DNA of 64,000 bases from Chryseobacterium sp. JV274 (GTDB lineage: Bacteria; Bacteroidota; Bacteroidia; Flavobacteriales; Weeksellaceae). Positions 17,323 through 25,468 of this stretch are shown piece by piece. Position 1 is the first letter of the stretch; each line of letters starts with the position of its first letter. The DNA lies in contig NZ_LR824569.1 in NCBI RefSeq assembly GCF_903969135.1, forward strand, positions 3,679,001 to 3,743,000, written 5' to 3'. The position numbers and the translations under genes are program-made. The notes beneath the pieces are model-generated. The model did not search any database, had not been told where the DNA came from, and worked only from the letters and a program-made list of their open reading frames with translations.

Positions 17323-18528
17323 ATGAACAACGTATACATCATAGACTATGTCAGAACTCCCATCTCAAAACTGCAGGGAGGATTATCAGAAGTAAGAGCA
17401 GATGATCTGGCAGCTATTGTGATCAAAGAAGTGGTTGCTAGAAATCCTGAAGTTCCTGTAGGGGAAATTGAAGACGTTATTTTCGGATGTGCCAATCAGG
17501 CGGGAGAAGATAACAGAAACGTTGCAAGAATGGGACTTTTACTGGCTGGTCTTCCTTATAAAATCGGAGGAGAGACTGTTAACAGACTATGTGCTTCCGG
17601 AATGTCTGCTGTAGCAAATGCATTCCGCTCCATTGCTGCAGGAGAAGGGGAAATTTATATTGCAGGAGGAGTCGAGCATATGACGCGTTCTCCTTATGTG
17701 ATGTCAAAACCAAGTGCTGCTTTCGGAAGAGACAGCCAGATGTTTGATACCACTTTCGGATGGCGTTTCATCAACCCTAAAATGAAAGAATTGTACGGAG
17801 TTGACGGAATGGGAGAAACTGCTGAAAACTTAGCAGATATCCACCAGATCAGCAGAGAAGATCAGGATAAATTTGCCCTTTGGTCTCAGCAGAAAGCAAC
17901 GAAAGCTCAGGAAAGCGGAAGGCTTGCAGAAGAAATTGTAAAAGTTGAAATTCCTCAGAGAAAAGGGGATCCTGTTGTTTTCGAAAAAGATGAATTTATC
18001 AAGCCGACGTCTTCTATGGAAGGGCTGACAAAACTTCGTCCGGCTTTCAGAAAAGAAGGAACGGTAACTGCTGGTAACGCTTCAGGAATGAATGACGGAG
18101 CCGCTGCTTTGATTCTAGCAAGCGAAGAAGCCGTTAAAAAATATGGTTTAAAACCAAAAGCAAAAATTCTGGGATCTTCCGTAGCAGGTGTTGAACCAAG
18201 AATTATGGGAATTGGTCCTGTAGAAGCAGCTCAAAAAGTATTGAAAAGATTAAATCTTTCTCTTGAAGATATGGATATCATCGAGCTCAACGAAGCATTT
18301 GCTGCACAGGCGCTGGCTGTAACCAGAAGCTTAGGGTTGAAAGATGATGATTCAAGAATAAACCCGAACGGAGGTGCTATTGCGATTGGCCACCCACTGG
18401 GAGTTTCCGGAGCCAGAATTGTAGGTTCTGCCGCAATAGAGCTTCAGAAGCAGGATAAAAAATATGCTTTGTGTACCCTTTGTATCGGTGTCGGACAGGG
18501 ATATGCAATGGTAATCGAAAAAGTGTAA
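17323..18528 (+). CDS. paaJ: 3-oxoadipyl-CoA / 3-oxo-5,6-dehydrosuberyl-CoA thiolase
   Basis: A 401-residue thiolase that carries out the beta-ketothiolysis steps releasing acetyl-CoA and succinyl-CoA at the end of the paa route. Catalytic residues are visible: the acyl-accepting Cys in RLCASGMSAV, His in GGAIAIGHPLGVSGARI, and Cys in LCTLCIGVGQGYAM. The length and the PaaJ/PcaF-like start fit. Substrate assignment comes from the neighbourhood, since thiolase subfamilies are hard to separate by eye. Confidence 0.9.
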   Translation: MNNVYIIDYVRTPISKLQGGLSEVRADDLAAIVIKEVVARNPEVPVGEIEDVIFGCANQAGEDNRNVARMGLLLAGLPYKIGGETVNRLCASGMSAVANAFRSIAAGEGEIYIAGGVEHMTRSPYVMSKPSAAFGRDSQMFDTTFGWRFINPKMKELYGVDGMGETAENLADIHQISREDQDKFALWSQQKATKAQESGRLAEEIVKVEIPQRKGDPVVFEKDEFIKPTSSMEGLTKLRPAFRKEGTVTAGNASGMNDGAAALILASEEAVKKYGLKPKAKILGSSVAGVEPRIMGIGPVEAAQKVLKRLNLSLEDMDIIELNEAFAAQALAVTRSLGLKDDDSRINPNGGAIAIGHPLGVSGARIVGSAAIELQKQDKKYALCTLCIGVGQGYAMVIEKV

Positions 18529-18539
18529 TCAATTAAAAA

Positions 18540-18592
18540 AGATAAAAGATATAGAGTCAGGAAAAATGTCTGACATCTGAAATCTACTATCT
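18540..18592. repeat. Intergenic hairpin between thiolase and paaY
   Basis: An imperfect inverted repeat: AGATAAAAGATATAGAGTCAG at the left and CTGACATCTGAAATCTACTATCT at the right, with a 9-nt loop (18561-18569). The arms are built from degenerate GATA/TATC words, as in the paaB-paaC gap. There is no T-run, so it is not a standard terminator. Confidence 0.55.
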
Positions 18593-18606
18593 GATCTCTA
18601 ACAAAT

Positions 18607-19200
18607 ATGAACATCTACTCATACCATGGGATTCGTCCCATTATAAAACCATCTGCTTACATTCATCCGCAGGCAGTCATTATCGGGAACGTAGAAATAG
18701 GAGAAGAAGTATATATTGGTCCCAATGCGGTGATCCGTGGCGACTGGGGAAAAATTATCATTAAAGATGGAGCCAACGTACAGGAAAATTGTACCCTTCA
18801 TGTTTTCCCGAATATAGAAACCATTTTAGAAGAGTCTGCCCATATCGGACATGGAGCAATTATTCATTCTGGTCACATTGGAAAAAATTGTCTGATTGGA
18901 ATGAATTCCGTTGTGATGGACAAAGCCTATATCGGTGATGAGAGTATCGTGGGAGCATTGGCTTTTGTACCGGCTAATTTCAGATGTGAACCAAGGAAAC
19001 TGATCGTTGGAAGCCCTGCAAAAATTATCCGTGACGTTTCCGACGAAATGATACACTGGAAAACAGAAGGAACAAAACTTTATCAGGAGTTGGCAAGAGA
19101 AGGAAAAGAAGCTATTCTGCCTTGTGAGCCTTTTACTGAATATGTTCAGCAGATTCCAACGAAAATTGTTGATTACAGCATTTGGGATGATATAAAATAA
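18607..19200 (+). CDS. paaY: Hexapeptide-repeat protein, PaaY / gamma-carbonic-anhydrase-like
   Basis: A 197-residue left-handed beta-helix protein. Hexapeptide turns such as VIIGNVEIGEEVYIGPNAVI and IGDESIVGALAFVPAN are clear, with His residues in ENCTLHVFP and HIGHGAIIHSGHIG positioned like the zinc ligands of gamma carbonic anhydrases. In enterobacteria PaaY is a thioesterase that helps to clear toxic paa intermediates. The C-terminal HWKTEGTKLYQELAREG is also PaaY-like. It lies between the thiolase and an esterase. Confidence 0.85.
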   Translation: MNIYSYHGIRPIIKPSAYIHPQAVIIGNVEIGEEVYIGPNAVIRGDWGKIIIKDGANVQENCTLHVFPNIETILEESAHIGHGAIIHSGHIGKNCLIGMNSVVMDKAYIGDESIVGALAFVPANFRCEPRKLIVGSPAKIIRDVSDEMIHWKTEGTKLYQELAREGKEAILPCEPFTEYVQQIPTKIVDYSIWDDIK

Positions 19201-19219
19201 TGACCATTTAAAATTAAAT

Positions 19220-20047
19220 ATGATTAAAAAAATTGCACTTATATGCAGCATGGTGTTGGCGATGAATGGTGTGGTATCAGCACAGACTGTTACAACAAAA
19301 CCGCTTACAATCGGAGAAGTGAGGACGATCAAGTCCAAAACGTTAAATGAAGACAGAACGTTGAATATTTATCTTCCACAAGGCTATGATAAAACAAAAT
19401 CATACCCGGTGATCTATCTGTTGGATGGAAGTATGAATGAAGATTTTATTCACGTGACAGGATTAGTACAATTCTTTAATCAGATGTATTCCATGCCGGA
19501 AACCATCGTGGTAGGAGTTGCTAATGTAGACAGAAAAAGGGATTTTACTTTTCATACGGATTTAAAAGACTTGCAGAAAGACTATCCTACAACAGGACAT
19601 TCTGATAAGTTTATAGCATTCCTTGAAAAAGAATTAAAACCTTATGTGGAAAGTCAGTTCAAAACTACAGACAAATACCTTTTCGGTCAATCTTTAGGAG
19701 GGCTTTTGGCCACAGAAATCCTTTTGAAAAAACCGGAAATGTTCAACAACTACTTTATCATTAGCCCAAGTTTGTGGTGGGATGACGAAAGCCTTTTAAA
19801 ACAAGCTCCACAATTACTTTCAAAATCTCCGGATACGAAGAAATTCATTTATGTTTCTGTAGGAAAAGGAGAGCATCCGGTGATGGTAAAAGATGCCGAA
19901 GCTTTCTATGACGTTTTAAAAAAGGCAGGAAAGAAAAACTGGACGGTAGAATATAAAATGATGGAAACAGACAATCATGCAACTATTCTTCACAGAAGTT
20001 TATATGAAGGATTAGTGAAAATGTTTCCGTATCAGGAACCGAAATAA
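19220..20047 (+). CDS. Secreted alpha/beta-fold esterase, Fes/IroE-like
   Basis: A 275-residue protein with a Sec signal peptide (about residues 1-21, ending in VVSAQ). It belongs to the esterase D/enterochelin-esterase-like superfamily: TLNIYLPQGYDKTKSYPVIY and YLLDGSMNEDF precede the nucleophile elbow GQSLGG with Ser158, and the C-terminal His is in MMETDNHATILH. It is 19 nt after paaY. Because it is exported it cannot act on CoA esters in the cytoplasm. It might release aromatic acids from esters outside the cell, which is inference. Confidence 0.85.
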   Translation: MIKKIALICSMVLAMNGVVSAQTVTTKPLTIGEVRTIKSKTLNEDRTLNIYLPQGYDKTKSYPVIYLLDGSMNEDFIHVTGLVQFFNQMYSMPETIVVGVANVDRKRDFTFHTDLKDLQKDYPTTGHSDKFIAFLEKELKPYVESQFKTTDKYLFGQSLGGLLATEILLKKPEMFNNYFIISPSLWWDDESLLKQAPQLLSKSPDTKKFIYVSVGKGEHPVMVKDAEAFYDVLKKAGKKNWTVEYKMMETDNHATILHRSLYEGLVKMFPYQEPK

Positions 20048-20060
20048 ATAATAAATCTAA

Positions 20061-20158
20061 TAATATGACAATGTAAGCTGTAATAGTCACACTTGTCATG
20101 CTGAGCGTAGTCGAAGCATCTCACTGGTAAATTATTACACCATTACATTGATAAATTA
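20061..20158. repeat. Palindromic intergenic element with conserved core (copy 2, before paaZ)
   Basis: Arms at 20061-20086 and 20133-20158 are inverted relatives sharing TAAT, CAATGTAA and TGTAATA blocks with one gap. The core at 20093-20123 contains TGTCATGCTGAGCGTAGTCG and GAAGCATCTCA, matching the copy at 10883-10912 except for a few central bases. It fills the gap between the esterase and paaZ and ends 8 nt before the paaZ start, the same spacing as copy 1 before paaB. Confidence 0.75.
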
Positions 20159-20166
20159 AATATTTT

Positions 20167-22662
20167 ATGGAAAAGTTAAAAAACTATATCTACGGAGAAT
20201 GGGTAGAAGGTACCGGAAACGGAATGCCTTTGTACAATGCCGTTACAGGAGAACAGGTAGCTGTTTCCGACACAGAAGGGCTTAATTTTGAACAGGCTCT
20301 TGACTATGGAAGAACAGTAGGATACAAAAACCTTTCTTCAATGACTTTCTACGACCGTGGTGAAATGTTGAAAAAAGTAGCACTTTACCTGCTGGAAAGA
20401 AAGAAAAAATATTACGACTTATCATATAAAACAGGAGCTACACATGTAGATTCATGGGTGGATATTGAAGGAGGTTTCGGAACTTTCTTTACCTATTCCG
20501 GATTGGCAAAAAGAATGCTTCCCAATACATCATTTTGGGTAGATGGAGATACTCAGAAAATTTCAGCTAACGGAACTTTCTTGGGAACTCATATTTTAAC
20601 ACCTAGTGAAGGTGTTTCTGTACAAATCAATGCCTATAACTTTCCGGTATGGGGAATGCTGGAAAAGCTTTCTACTTCCTTATTGGCAGGTGTTCCTTCT
20701 ATTGTGAAGCCATCTCCTTTCGGATCTTATCTTACCAATGCGGTATTTCAAGATATGATTGAAAGTGGAGTATTACCTGAAGGAGCTGTTCAGTTAGTTT
20801 GTGGAGAACCAGGAAATATTTTGGATTATGTACAGGATGGAGACTCTGTATTATTTACAGGTTCTGCCCATACAGGTAGAAAATTAAAATCTCTTCCTTC
20901 TATTGCAGGAAATGCAGTCCGTTTCAATATGGAAGCAGATTCCCTGAACTGTTCTATCCTTGGATTGGAAGCAAAACCGGGAACTCCGGAATTTGACTTA
21001 TTCATCAAAGAGGTTCGTAACGAAATGACCACAAAAGCAGGACAGAAATGTACAGCGATCAGAAGAATTATCGTTCCGGAACATTTAATCGGTGACGTTC
21101 AGAATGCTTTGTCTAAAGCTTTGGATCAGACTAAAATCGGAAACCCATTAAGCAGAGAAACCAAAATGGGATCTTTGGTGGGAAGACAGCAGTACGAAGA
21201 AGTTCTGAGAAAAGTAAATATTTTAAAATCAGAAACAGAACTTGTCTATGACGGAAAACACGAGCTGGTAGATGCCAATTATGAAAACGGTGCATTTATG
21301 AGCCCGAAACTATTCCTGAACGACAAGCCTTTTGAAAAAAATATCTCTCACGATGTAGAAGCTTTCGGGCCGGTATCTACATTGATGCCGTATAAAGATG
21401 CTGAAGAAGCAGCTGCGTTGGCAAAAAGAGGAAAAGGAAGTTTGGTAGGTTCAATCATTTCTCATGACGAGAATTTTATCGCAGAAACCTCTTGGAAAAT
21501 GGCCTCCCAACACGGAAGAATCTTTGTGCTGAACAGGGATAACGCCAAAGAAAGTACAGGCCACGGTTCTCCACTTCCTACATTAATGCACGGAGGTCCT
21601 GGTAGAGCTGGAGGTGGTGAGGAAATGGGCGGACTAAGCGGTCTTCATTTCTTCTTACAGAAAACAGCTATTCAGGGATCACCGGATGTACTGAAAGCAA
21701 TTACCAAGATCTACCAGCAGGGAGCAGAGAAAAAATTCTCAGACAAACATCCTTTCCAAAAGTATTTTGAAGAAGTGGAAGTAGGAGATTCTTTGGAAAC
21801 TGCAGGAAGAACTGTTACCGATGCAGATATTGTTAACTTTTCCAATGTTTCGTGGGATCATTTCTATGCCCATACTGATGCAACGAGTTTATCAGGAACC
21901 ATCTTTGATAAGACGGTAGCTCACGGATATTTCATCCTTTCAGCAGCGGCAGGATTATTCGTTTCAGGTAAAAAAGGACCTGTTATTGCCAATTACGGAT
22001 TAGAAGAATGTAGTTTCTTCAAACCTGTATATGCTGGAGATACGATCACTGTTTATTTAACAGCAAAAGAAAAAATCAACAGAGGAGTAAAAGGAAGAAA
22101 CATTCCTTCCGGTGTTGTAAAATGGCTGGTTGAAGTGGTGAACCAAAGAGATGAGGTGGTTTGTGTAGCAACAATTTTGACATTGGTTGCAAAACAATCT
22201 CCTTTCATTGATCTGAATGTGAAAAATGTTCAGAAAATGTTGAATGGATTAACAGAAAGCACTCCTGCGCTTTGGGGAAAAATGTCTCCACAGCAAATGA
22301 TAGAACATCTTGAACAGGCTCTTCTGGTAAGTTTTGGTGAACCTGAAGCAGAGAAATGTTTCACCCCGGAGGAAAATCTTGAAAAATGGCAGGATTCTCT
22401 TTACAATCATAGAGCAATGCCAAAAGAATTTACAGCTCCTTTCCTTCCGAAGGATGGCTCACTTCCGGAACCAACACACAGAAATCTGGAAGCCGCAAAA
22501 CAATCATTCATGGATAACCTGAAGAAATTTGTGATCTATTACAAAGAAAATCCACAGGCAGAACACATGAATTATGTATTCGGAAAACTGAATAAAGAAA
22601 TGTGGGAACTGATGCACAAAAAGCATTTTACGCACCACTTCCAGCAGTTTGGATTGATTTAA
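20167..22662 (+). CDS. paaZ: Bifunctional oxepin-CoA hydrolase/semialdehyde dehydrogenase PaaZ with extra C-terminal DUF1569-like domain
   Basis: An 831-residue enzyme that opens the oxepin-CoA ring and oxidises the resulting semialdehyde. Residues about 1-520 are an aldehyde dehydrogenase with VQINAYNFPVWG, FTGSAHTGRKL and the catalytic Cys in KAGQKCTAIRR. Residues about 540-685 are a MaoC-type hydratase with Asp and His in SWDHFYAHTDA. Enterobacterial PaaZ ends there (about 680 residues). This protein continues for about 145 residues with LWGKMSPQQMIEHLEQ and a terminal MHKKHFTHHFQQFGL, typical of DinB-like DUF1569 proteins. It is the last gene of the paa run and is followed by a strong terminator. 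Confidence 0.95.
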   Translation: MEKLKNYIYGEWVEGTGNGMPLYNAVTGEQVAVSDTEGLNFEQALDYGRTVGYKNLSSMTFYDRGEMLKKVALYLLERKKKYYDLSYKTGATHVDSWVDIEGGFGTFFTYSGLAKRMLPNTSFWVDGDTQKISANGTFLGTHILTPSEGVSVQINAYNFPVWGMLEKLSTSLLAGVPSIVKPSPFGSYLTNAVFQDMIESGVLPEGAVQLVCGEPGNILDYVQDGDSVLFTGSAHTGRKLKSLPSIAGNAVRFNMEADSLNCSILGLEAKPGTPEFDLFIKEVRNEMTTKAGQKCTAIRRIIVPEHLIGDVQNALSKALDQTKIGNPLSRETKMGSLVGRQQYEEVLRKVNILKSETELVYDGKHELVDANYENGAFMSPKLFLNDKPFEKNISHDVEAFGPVSTLMPYKDAEEAAALAKRGKGSLVGSIISHDENFIAETSWKMASQHGRIFVLNRDNAKESTGHGSPLPTLMHGGPGRAGGGEEMGGLSGLHFFLQKTAIQGSPDVLKAITKIYQQGAEKKFSDKHPFQKYFEEVEVGDSLETAGRTVTDADIVNFSNVSWDHFYAHTDATSLSGTIFDKTVAHGYFILSAAAGLFVSGKKGPVIANYGLEECSFFKPVYAGDTITVYLTAKEKINRGVKGRNIPSGVVKWLVEVVNQRDEVVCVATILTLVAKQSPFIDLNVKNVQKMLNGLTESTPALWGKMSPQQMIEHLEQALLVSFGEPEAEKCFTPEENLEKWQDSLYNHRAMPKEFTAPFLPKDGSLPEPTHRNLEAAKQSFMDNLKKFVIYYKENPQAEHMNYVFGKLNKEMWELMHKKHFTHHFQQFGLI

Positions 22663-22681
22663 CTCAGGAAAATATAAATTT

Positions 22682-22713
22682 AAAATCCCTTTCAGTAATT
22701 GAAAGGGATTTTT
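22682..22713 (+). terminator. Terminator after paaZ
   Basis: A 13-bp perfect stem, AAAATCCCTTTCA paired with TGAAAGGGATTTT, with a 5-nt loop and a short T-run. It lies 20 nt past the paaZ stop and marks the end of the paa transcription unit. Confidence 0.85.
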
Positions 22714-22762
22714 ATTTCAAATATGACCGGAAATATATAAATTCAGGAATATTTTTTTAATC

Positions 22763-23482
22763 ATGAAACCTTTAAACATTTCTATTGTCTTTTGTTCTTT
22801 TTTACTTTTACTCTTTTTTTCCTGTTCTGGAAATCCGAAACCTGATAAAAAAGGTTATTTTTCTGAAGAAAAATTTGTTGATAGCCTGAATGTTGGACGG
22901 AAGGGTAAAACCAAAGTCGAGATTGAAAAATTCCGGCATGTCAAGAATGGTGATGTGTTTGTTACCTTGAATTTTTATGATCTAAAAGATATCTGGGTGG
23001 AAACTAAAGGTTCAATATTTCATACCTGGGAATTAAAGAACAGTTTTAAATTTATCAAAGATGGAGTAACCGGTTTAGACGTTCAGATAAGTGACTTTAA
23101 TAATGATGGCTTCAATGATATGACTTACCAAAGCGGAATAGCTGGAAGAGGAGGAAATATTGTAATGACCTTATTTTTATATGAACCGAAAAATAAAGAT
23201 TTTATCCACATCAAAAATTCAGATAATTATCCAAACCTAAGTTTTAATTCAAAACTAAATTGTATCAATTCTGTAATTTTAACAGGCTCTACCACAACCG
23301 CATTTCTAAAAATTAAAAAAGATTCTCTGGATGAATTTGCACGAGTAGATGTTTCTGATAAAATAGTGGTGGAAGAAAAAGATTCTACAGGCAAGTTTAA
23401 AATTATTGAAGAAAAACTATTCAAAGGAAAGGATGATGATTTTTATAAAATTTTTAGAAACTACAAACCTTTAGAATATTGA
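22763..23482 (+). CDS. Lipoprotein of unknown function
   Basis: A 239-residue protein with a hydrophobic signal and a lipobox ending in FFSCSG (Cys21), so it is probably a lipid-anchored periplasmic or outer membrane protein. The middle contains LDVQISDFNNDGFNDMTYQSG, which looks like an FG-GAP/EF-hand-like Asp-Asn calcium loop of a VCBS type repeat. The C-terminal part is Lys/Asp-rich. I do not recognise the family beyond this. It is a single gene after the paa terminator. Confidence 0.7.
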   Translation: MKPLNISIVFCSFLLLLFFSCSGNPKPDKKGYFSEEKFVDSLNVGRKGKTKVEIEKFRHVKNGDVFVTLNFYDLKDIWVETKGSIFHTWELKNSFKFIKDGVTGLDVQISDFNNDGFNDMTYQSGIAGRGGNIVMTLFLYEPKNKDFIHIKNSDNYPNLSFNSKLNCINSVILTGSTTTAFLKIKKDSLDEFARVDVSDKIVVEEKDSTGKFKIIEEKLFKGKDDDFYKIFRNYKPLEY

Positions 23483-23615
23483 TAGGCTTATTTTATATAG
23501 AGGAGGATGTTCATTATTTCAGTTAGTTATATTTTTTTTGCTTAAAAATACCTAACTTTAATAGGCGAAATCCGAAAAGCATATAGAGTAGGAGAAAACA
23601 TCAAAACTGACCACT

Positions 23616-23777
23616 ATGAAAAACTTAAAAAAACTTTCAAGACATGAGTTGAGATCTCTTAAAGGATCCGGGCCAAACTGGTCTTGTGTCCTTAATCCTT
23701 GTCCTCCCGGAAGCTGCTGCCTTCCTGGAAGATGGCCTGATATTGCCAGAGCATGTTATATATGTGCCGATTCTTAG
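23616..23777 (+). CDS. Small six-cysteine secreted peptide, leader ending KGSG
   Basis: A 53-residue peptide too short for ordinary gene finding. The leader MKNLKKLSRHELRSLKGSG is of the same type as the peptide at 50.9 kb (MKNLKKLSRKELTFVSGG), but the Gly-Gly site is replaced by Gly-Ser-Gly. The core has six cysteines at 24, 29, 34, 35, 47 and 50, in C-C-CC-C-C order, with NPCPPGSCCLPG matching the layout of the peptide at 2.4 kb. It has its own terminator and no neighbouring maturation gene. Likely exported by a C39-type ABC transporter in trans; activity unknown. Confidence 0.75.
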   Translation: MKNLKKLSRHELRSLKGSGPNWSCVLNPCPPGSCCLPGRWPDIARACYICADS

Positions 23778-23801
23778 ATTTTTTTTAACTTAAAACAATA
23801 C

Positions 23802-23836
23802 ATAAAGCTGCAATTCCTCGTGATTTGCGGCTTTAT
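23802..23836 (+). terminator. Terminator of the 23.6-kb peptide gene
   Basis: Stem ATAAAGCTGCAA paired with TTGCGGCTTTAT, with one G-T wobble and a 10-nt loop, followed by TTTTAT. It lies 24 nt after the peptide stop codon, showing that the peptide is a separate short transcript. Confidence 0.7.
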
Positions 23837-23930
23837 TTTATAATCTTTTGTTAAAACATCTTTCCTGTTTGATGCACTTAGATTTATTCATTACTTTCAA
23901 ACCTGAAATCAATTCATAAAATAAAAAATA

Positions 23931-24696
23931 ATGAACGAAAACTGGATACAAAAATGGGAAGAAGTGAAAAATATTCTGGTTTGTCCTACAGATCTGGAAG
24001 CGTATTTTACTTCTGATAAAATTCTGGGAAAGAAATTAGAGACGATGGAAATTGGAAATGTTTCTCTTCCTTCCGGAAAAGTGGTAGTAAGAGATCCTTT
24101 GGTTTCTTTAAATGCAAATCAGTCACCTTATTTTATTCAGACTCCGAAGGGGAATTTTCCTGTGACTATTGCCGTGGTAAAATCTGAAGATTGGGGGGAC
24201 AGGTATGCTGTTGTAAAGGTTGAATTTACCAAAGAAAAGCCTGTTATTTACAGAGAAGCATTAGTCGGGATTGAAGAATTGGAGGGGGTAACCGAAGATG
24301 ATTTTTTTTGGTTTCGGAGTAGATGCAGGTTTGGGGTGTATTACTGATAAAGAAGTACTTCCTTTTGTAGATAAATTTGTAGATGGAATAGCTGTCGACA
24401 ATGTTTATGATGATTATTTCGCTGAGCTTTTCTCACAAAGCTATAAAGAACATCCCAATAATCAGAGGGAAGCAGGTGACTGGATCAATTGGACGGTCCC
24501 GGGTACCAGTTATCAGATTCCGATGTTTGCAAGTGGTTTTGGCGATGGTAGCTATCCCGTTTACTTTGCTTATGATGACAATGAAGAAATCTGTGGTTTA
24601 TACATTCAGTTTATTGATATTGAGTTGGCTTTAAGTGATGAGGATGAGGATGAAGATGAGAGTGAACCTGACAATTTTGTTTTTCTTAAAAACTAA
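23931..24696 (+). pseudogene. DUF4241-family gene broken by a frameshift in a run of eight T
   Basis: Two overlapping reading frames together encode one protein of about 254 residues. The first frame (23931-24347) ends shortly after EGVTEDDFFW. The second (read from about 24298 to 24696) continues GFGVDAGLGCITDKEVLPFV, which is the DUF4241 hallmark VDAG-G region. The break is at a homopolymer of eight T (24302-24309). With seven T the frame reads DDFFGFGVDAGLGC without interruption. It could be a real pseudogene, a slippage-prone contingency site or a sequencing error. The C-terminus has an acidic DEDEDEDESE tail. DUF4241 proteins have no established biochemical role. It is followed after 2 nt by the glycosylase gene. 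Confidence 0.8.
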
Positions 24697-24698
24697 AT

Positions 24699-25394
24699 AT
24701 GAACAAAACTTTTGCAGACCACATCATTGAATTCAATGAAAACCTTAGTTATAAAGGAAGCCTTCCTGAAGGTTTTGAAGTTTTGAATCCCTATCTGGAT
24801 AATCCTGAAACATTAACGGTGATGCAAAAGTTTTATCACAAGTATTATAATGATTCCACTCAGCGAAAATTTATGATCGGAATCAATCCCAGCCGTCATG
24901 GAGCAGGGGTAACCGGAGTTCCGTTTACAGATACCAAAAGACTTGAAAGTATTTGTGGAATAAAAATGAAATCAGCCCATACCCATGAAGTTTCTTCTGT
25001 TTTCATGTATGATATGATTGAAGAGTATGGAGGTGTAGATCTTTTTTACAAAGACATTTATATCAATTCTCCATTTCCGCTGGCCATCGTGAGAAAAACA
25101 AAAAACGGATGGCTTAATGCCAATTACTATGATGATAAAAAGCTGTTTGAAGCTGTAAAAGACTTTATGATCGAATCTTTGAAGAAACATATCAGTCTTA
25201 GTCTCGATACGTCAGAGGTATTTGTTCTGGGTAAAAAAAATGCTGACTTTATTTTAACACTAAACAAAGAAGCAAAACTGTTTGATACCTTGACTGTTCT
25301 TGAACATCCCAGATATATTCAGCAGTATAAATCGAAAGAAAAACAGCTGTATATAGACAAATATATTCTGGCATTGAAAAAACAAAACCCTTAA
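24699..25394 (+). CDS. SMUG2-like uracil-DNA glycosylase family protein (DUF4918 type)
   Basis: A 231-residue protein of the uracil-DNA glycosylase superfamily. The active-site-like loop GINPSRHGAGVTGVPFTDTK and the C-terminal EHPRYIQQYK (the His-Pro loop that intercalates into DNA) are typical of the Bacteroidota SMUG2/DUF4918 group. It would remove uracil or related damaged bases in base excision repair; this is by family, not shown here. It starts 2 nt after the broken DUF4241 gene, so it may be translationally coupled to it. Confidence 0.85.
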   Translation: MNKTFADHIIEFNENLSYKGSLPEGFEVLNPYLDNPETLTVMQKFYHKYYNDSTQRKFMIGINPSRHGAGVTGVPFTDTKRLESICGIKMKSAHTHEVSSVFMYDMIEEYGGVDLFYKDIYINSPFPLAIVRKTKNGWLNANYYDDKKLFEAVKDFMIESLKKHISLSLDTSEVFVLGKKNADFILTLNKEAKLFDTLTVLEHPRYIQQYKSKEKQLYIDKYILALKKQNP

Positions 25395-25412
25395 TAAAAC
25401 ATTAAGGGTTTT
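25384..25412 (+). terminator. Terminator of the glycosylase gene
   Basis: A perfect 12-bp stem, AAAACCCTTAAT paired with ATTAAGGGTTTT, with a 5-nt loop. The stop codon of the glycosylase lies inside the left arm. It could also serve the convergent minus-strand T9SS gene. Confidence 0.8.
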
Positions 25413-25468
25413 GTCATTCATGAATTAGAATCTTTATGGGATATGGAACTATATAAAATTTTCTGAAT

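Noticed and set aside
18826..19338. 170-codon open frame antisense to paaY and the esterase
   Set aside because: Overlaps two well-supported genes on the opposite strand and matches no family.
24298..24347. Programmed ribosomal frameshift in the DUF4241 gene
   Set aside because: Eight T is a possible slippery tract, but no stimulatory structure or in-frame context typical of programmed events was seen; mutation or sequencing error is simpler.
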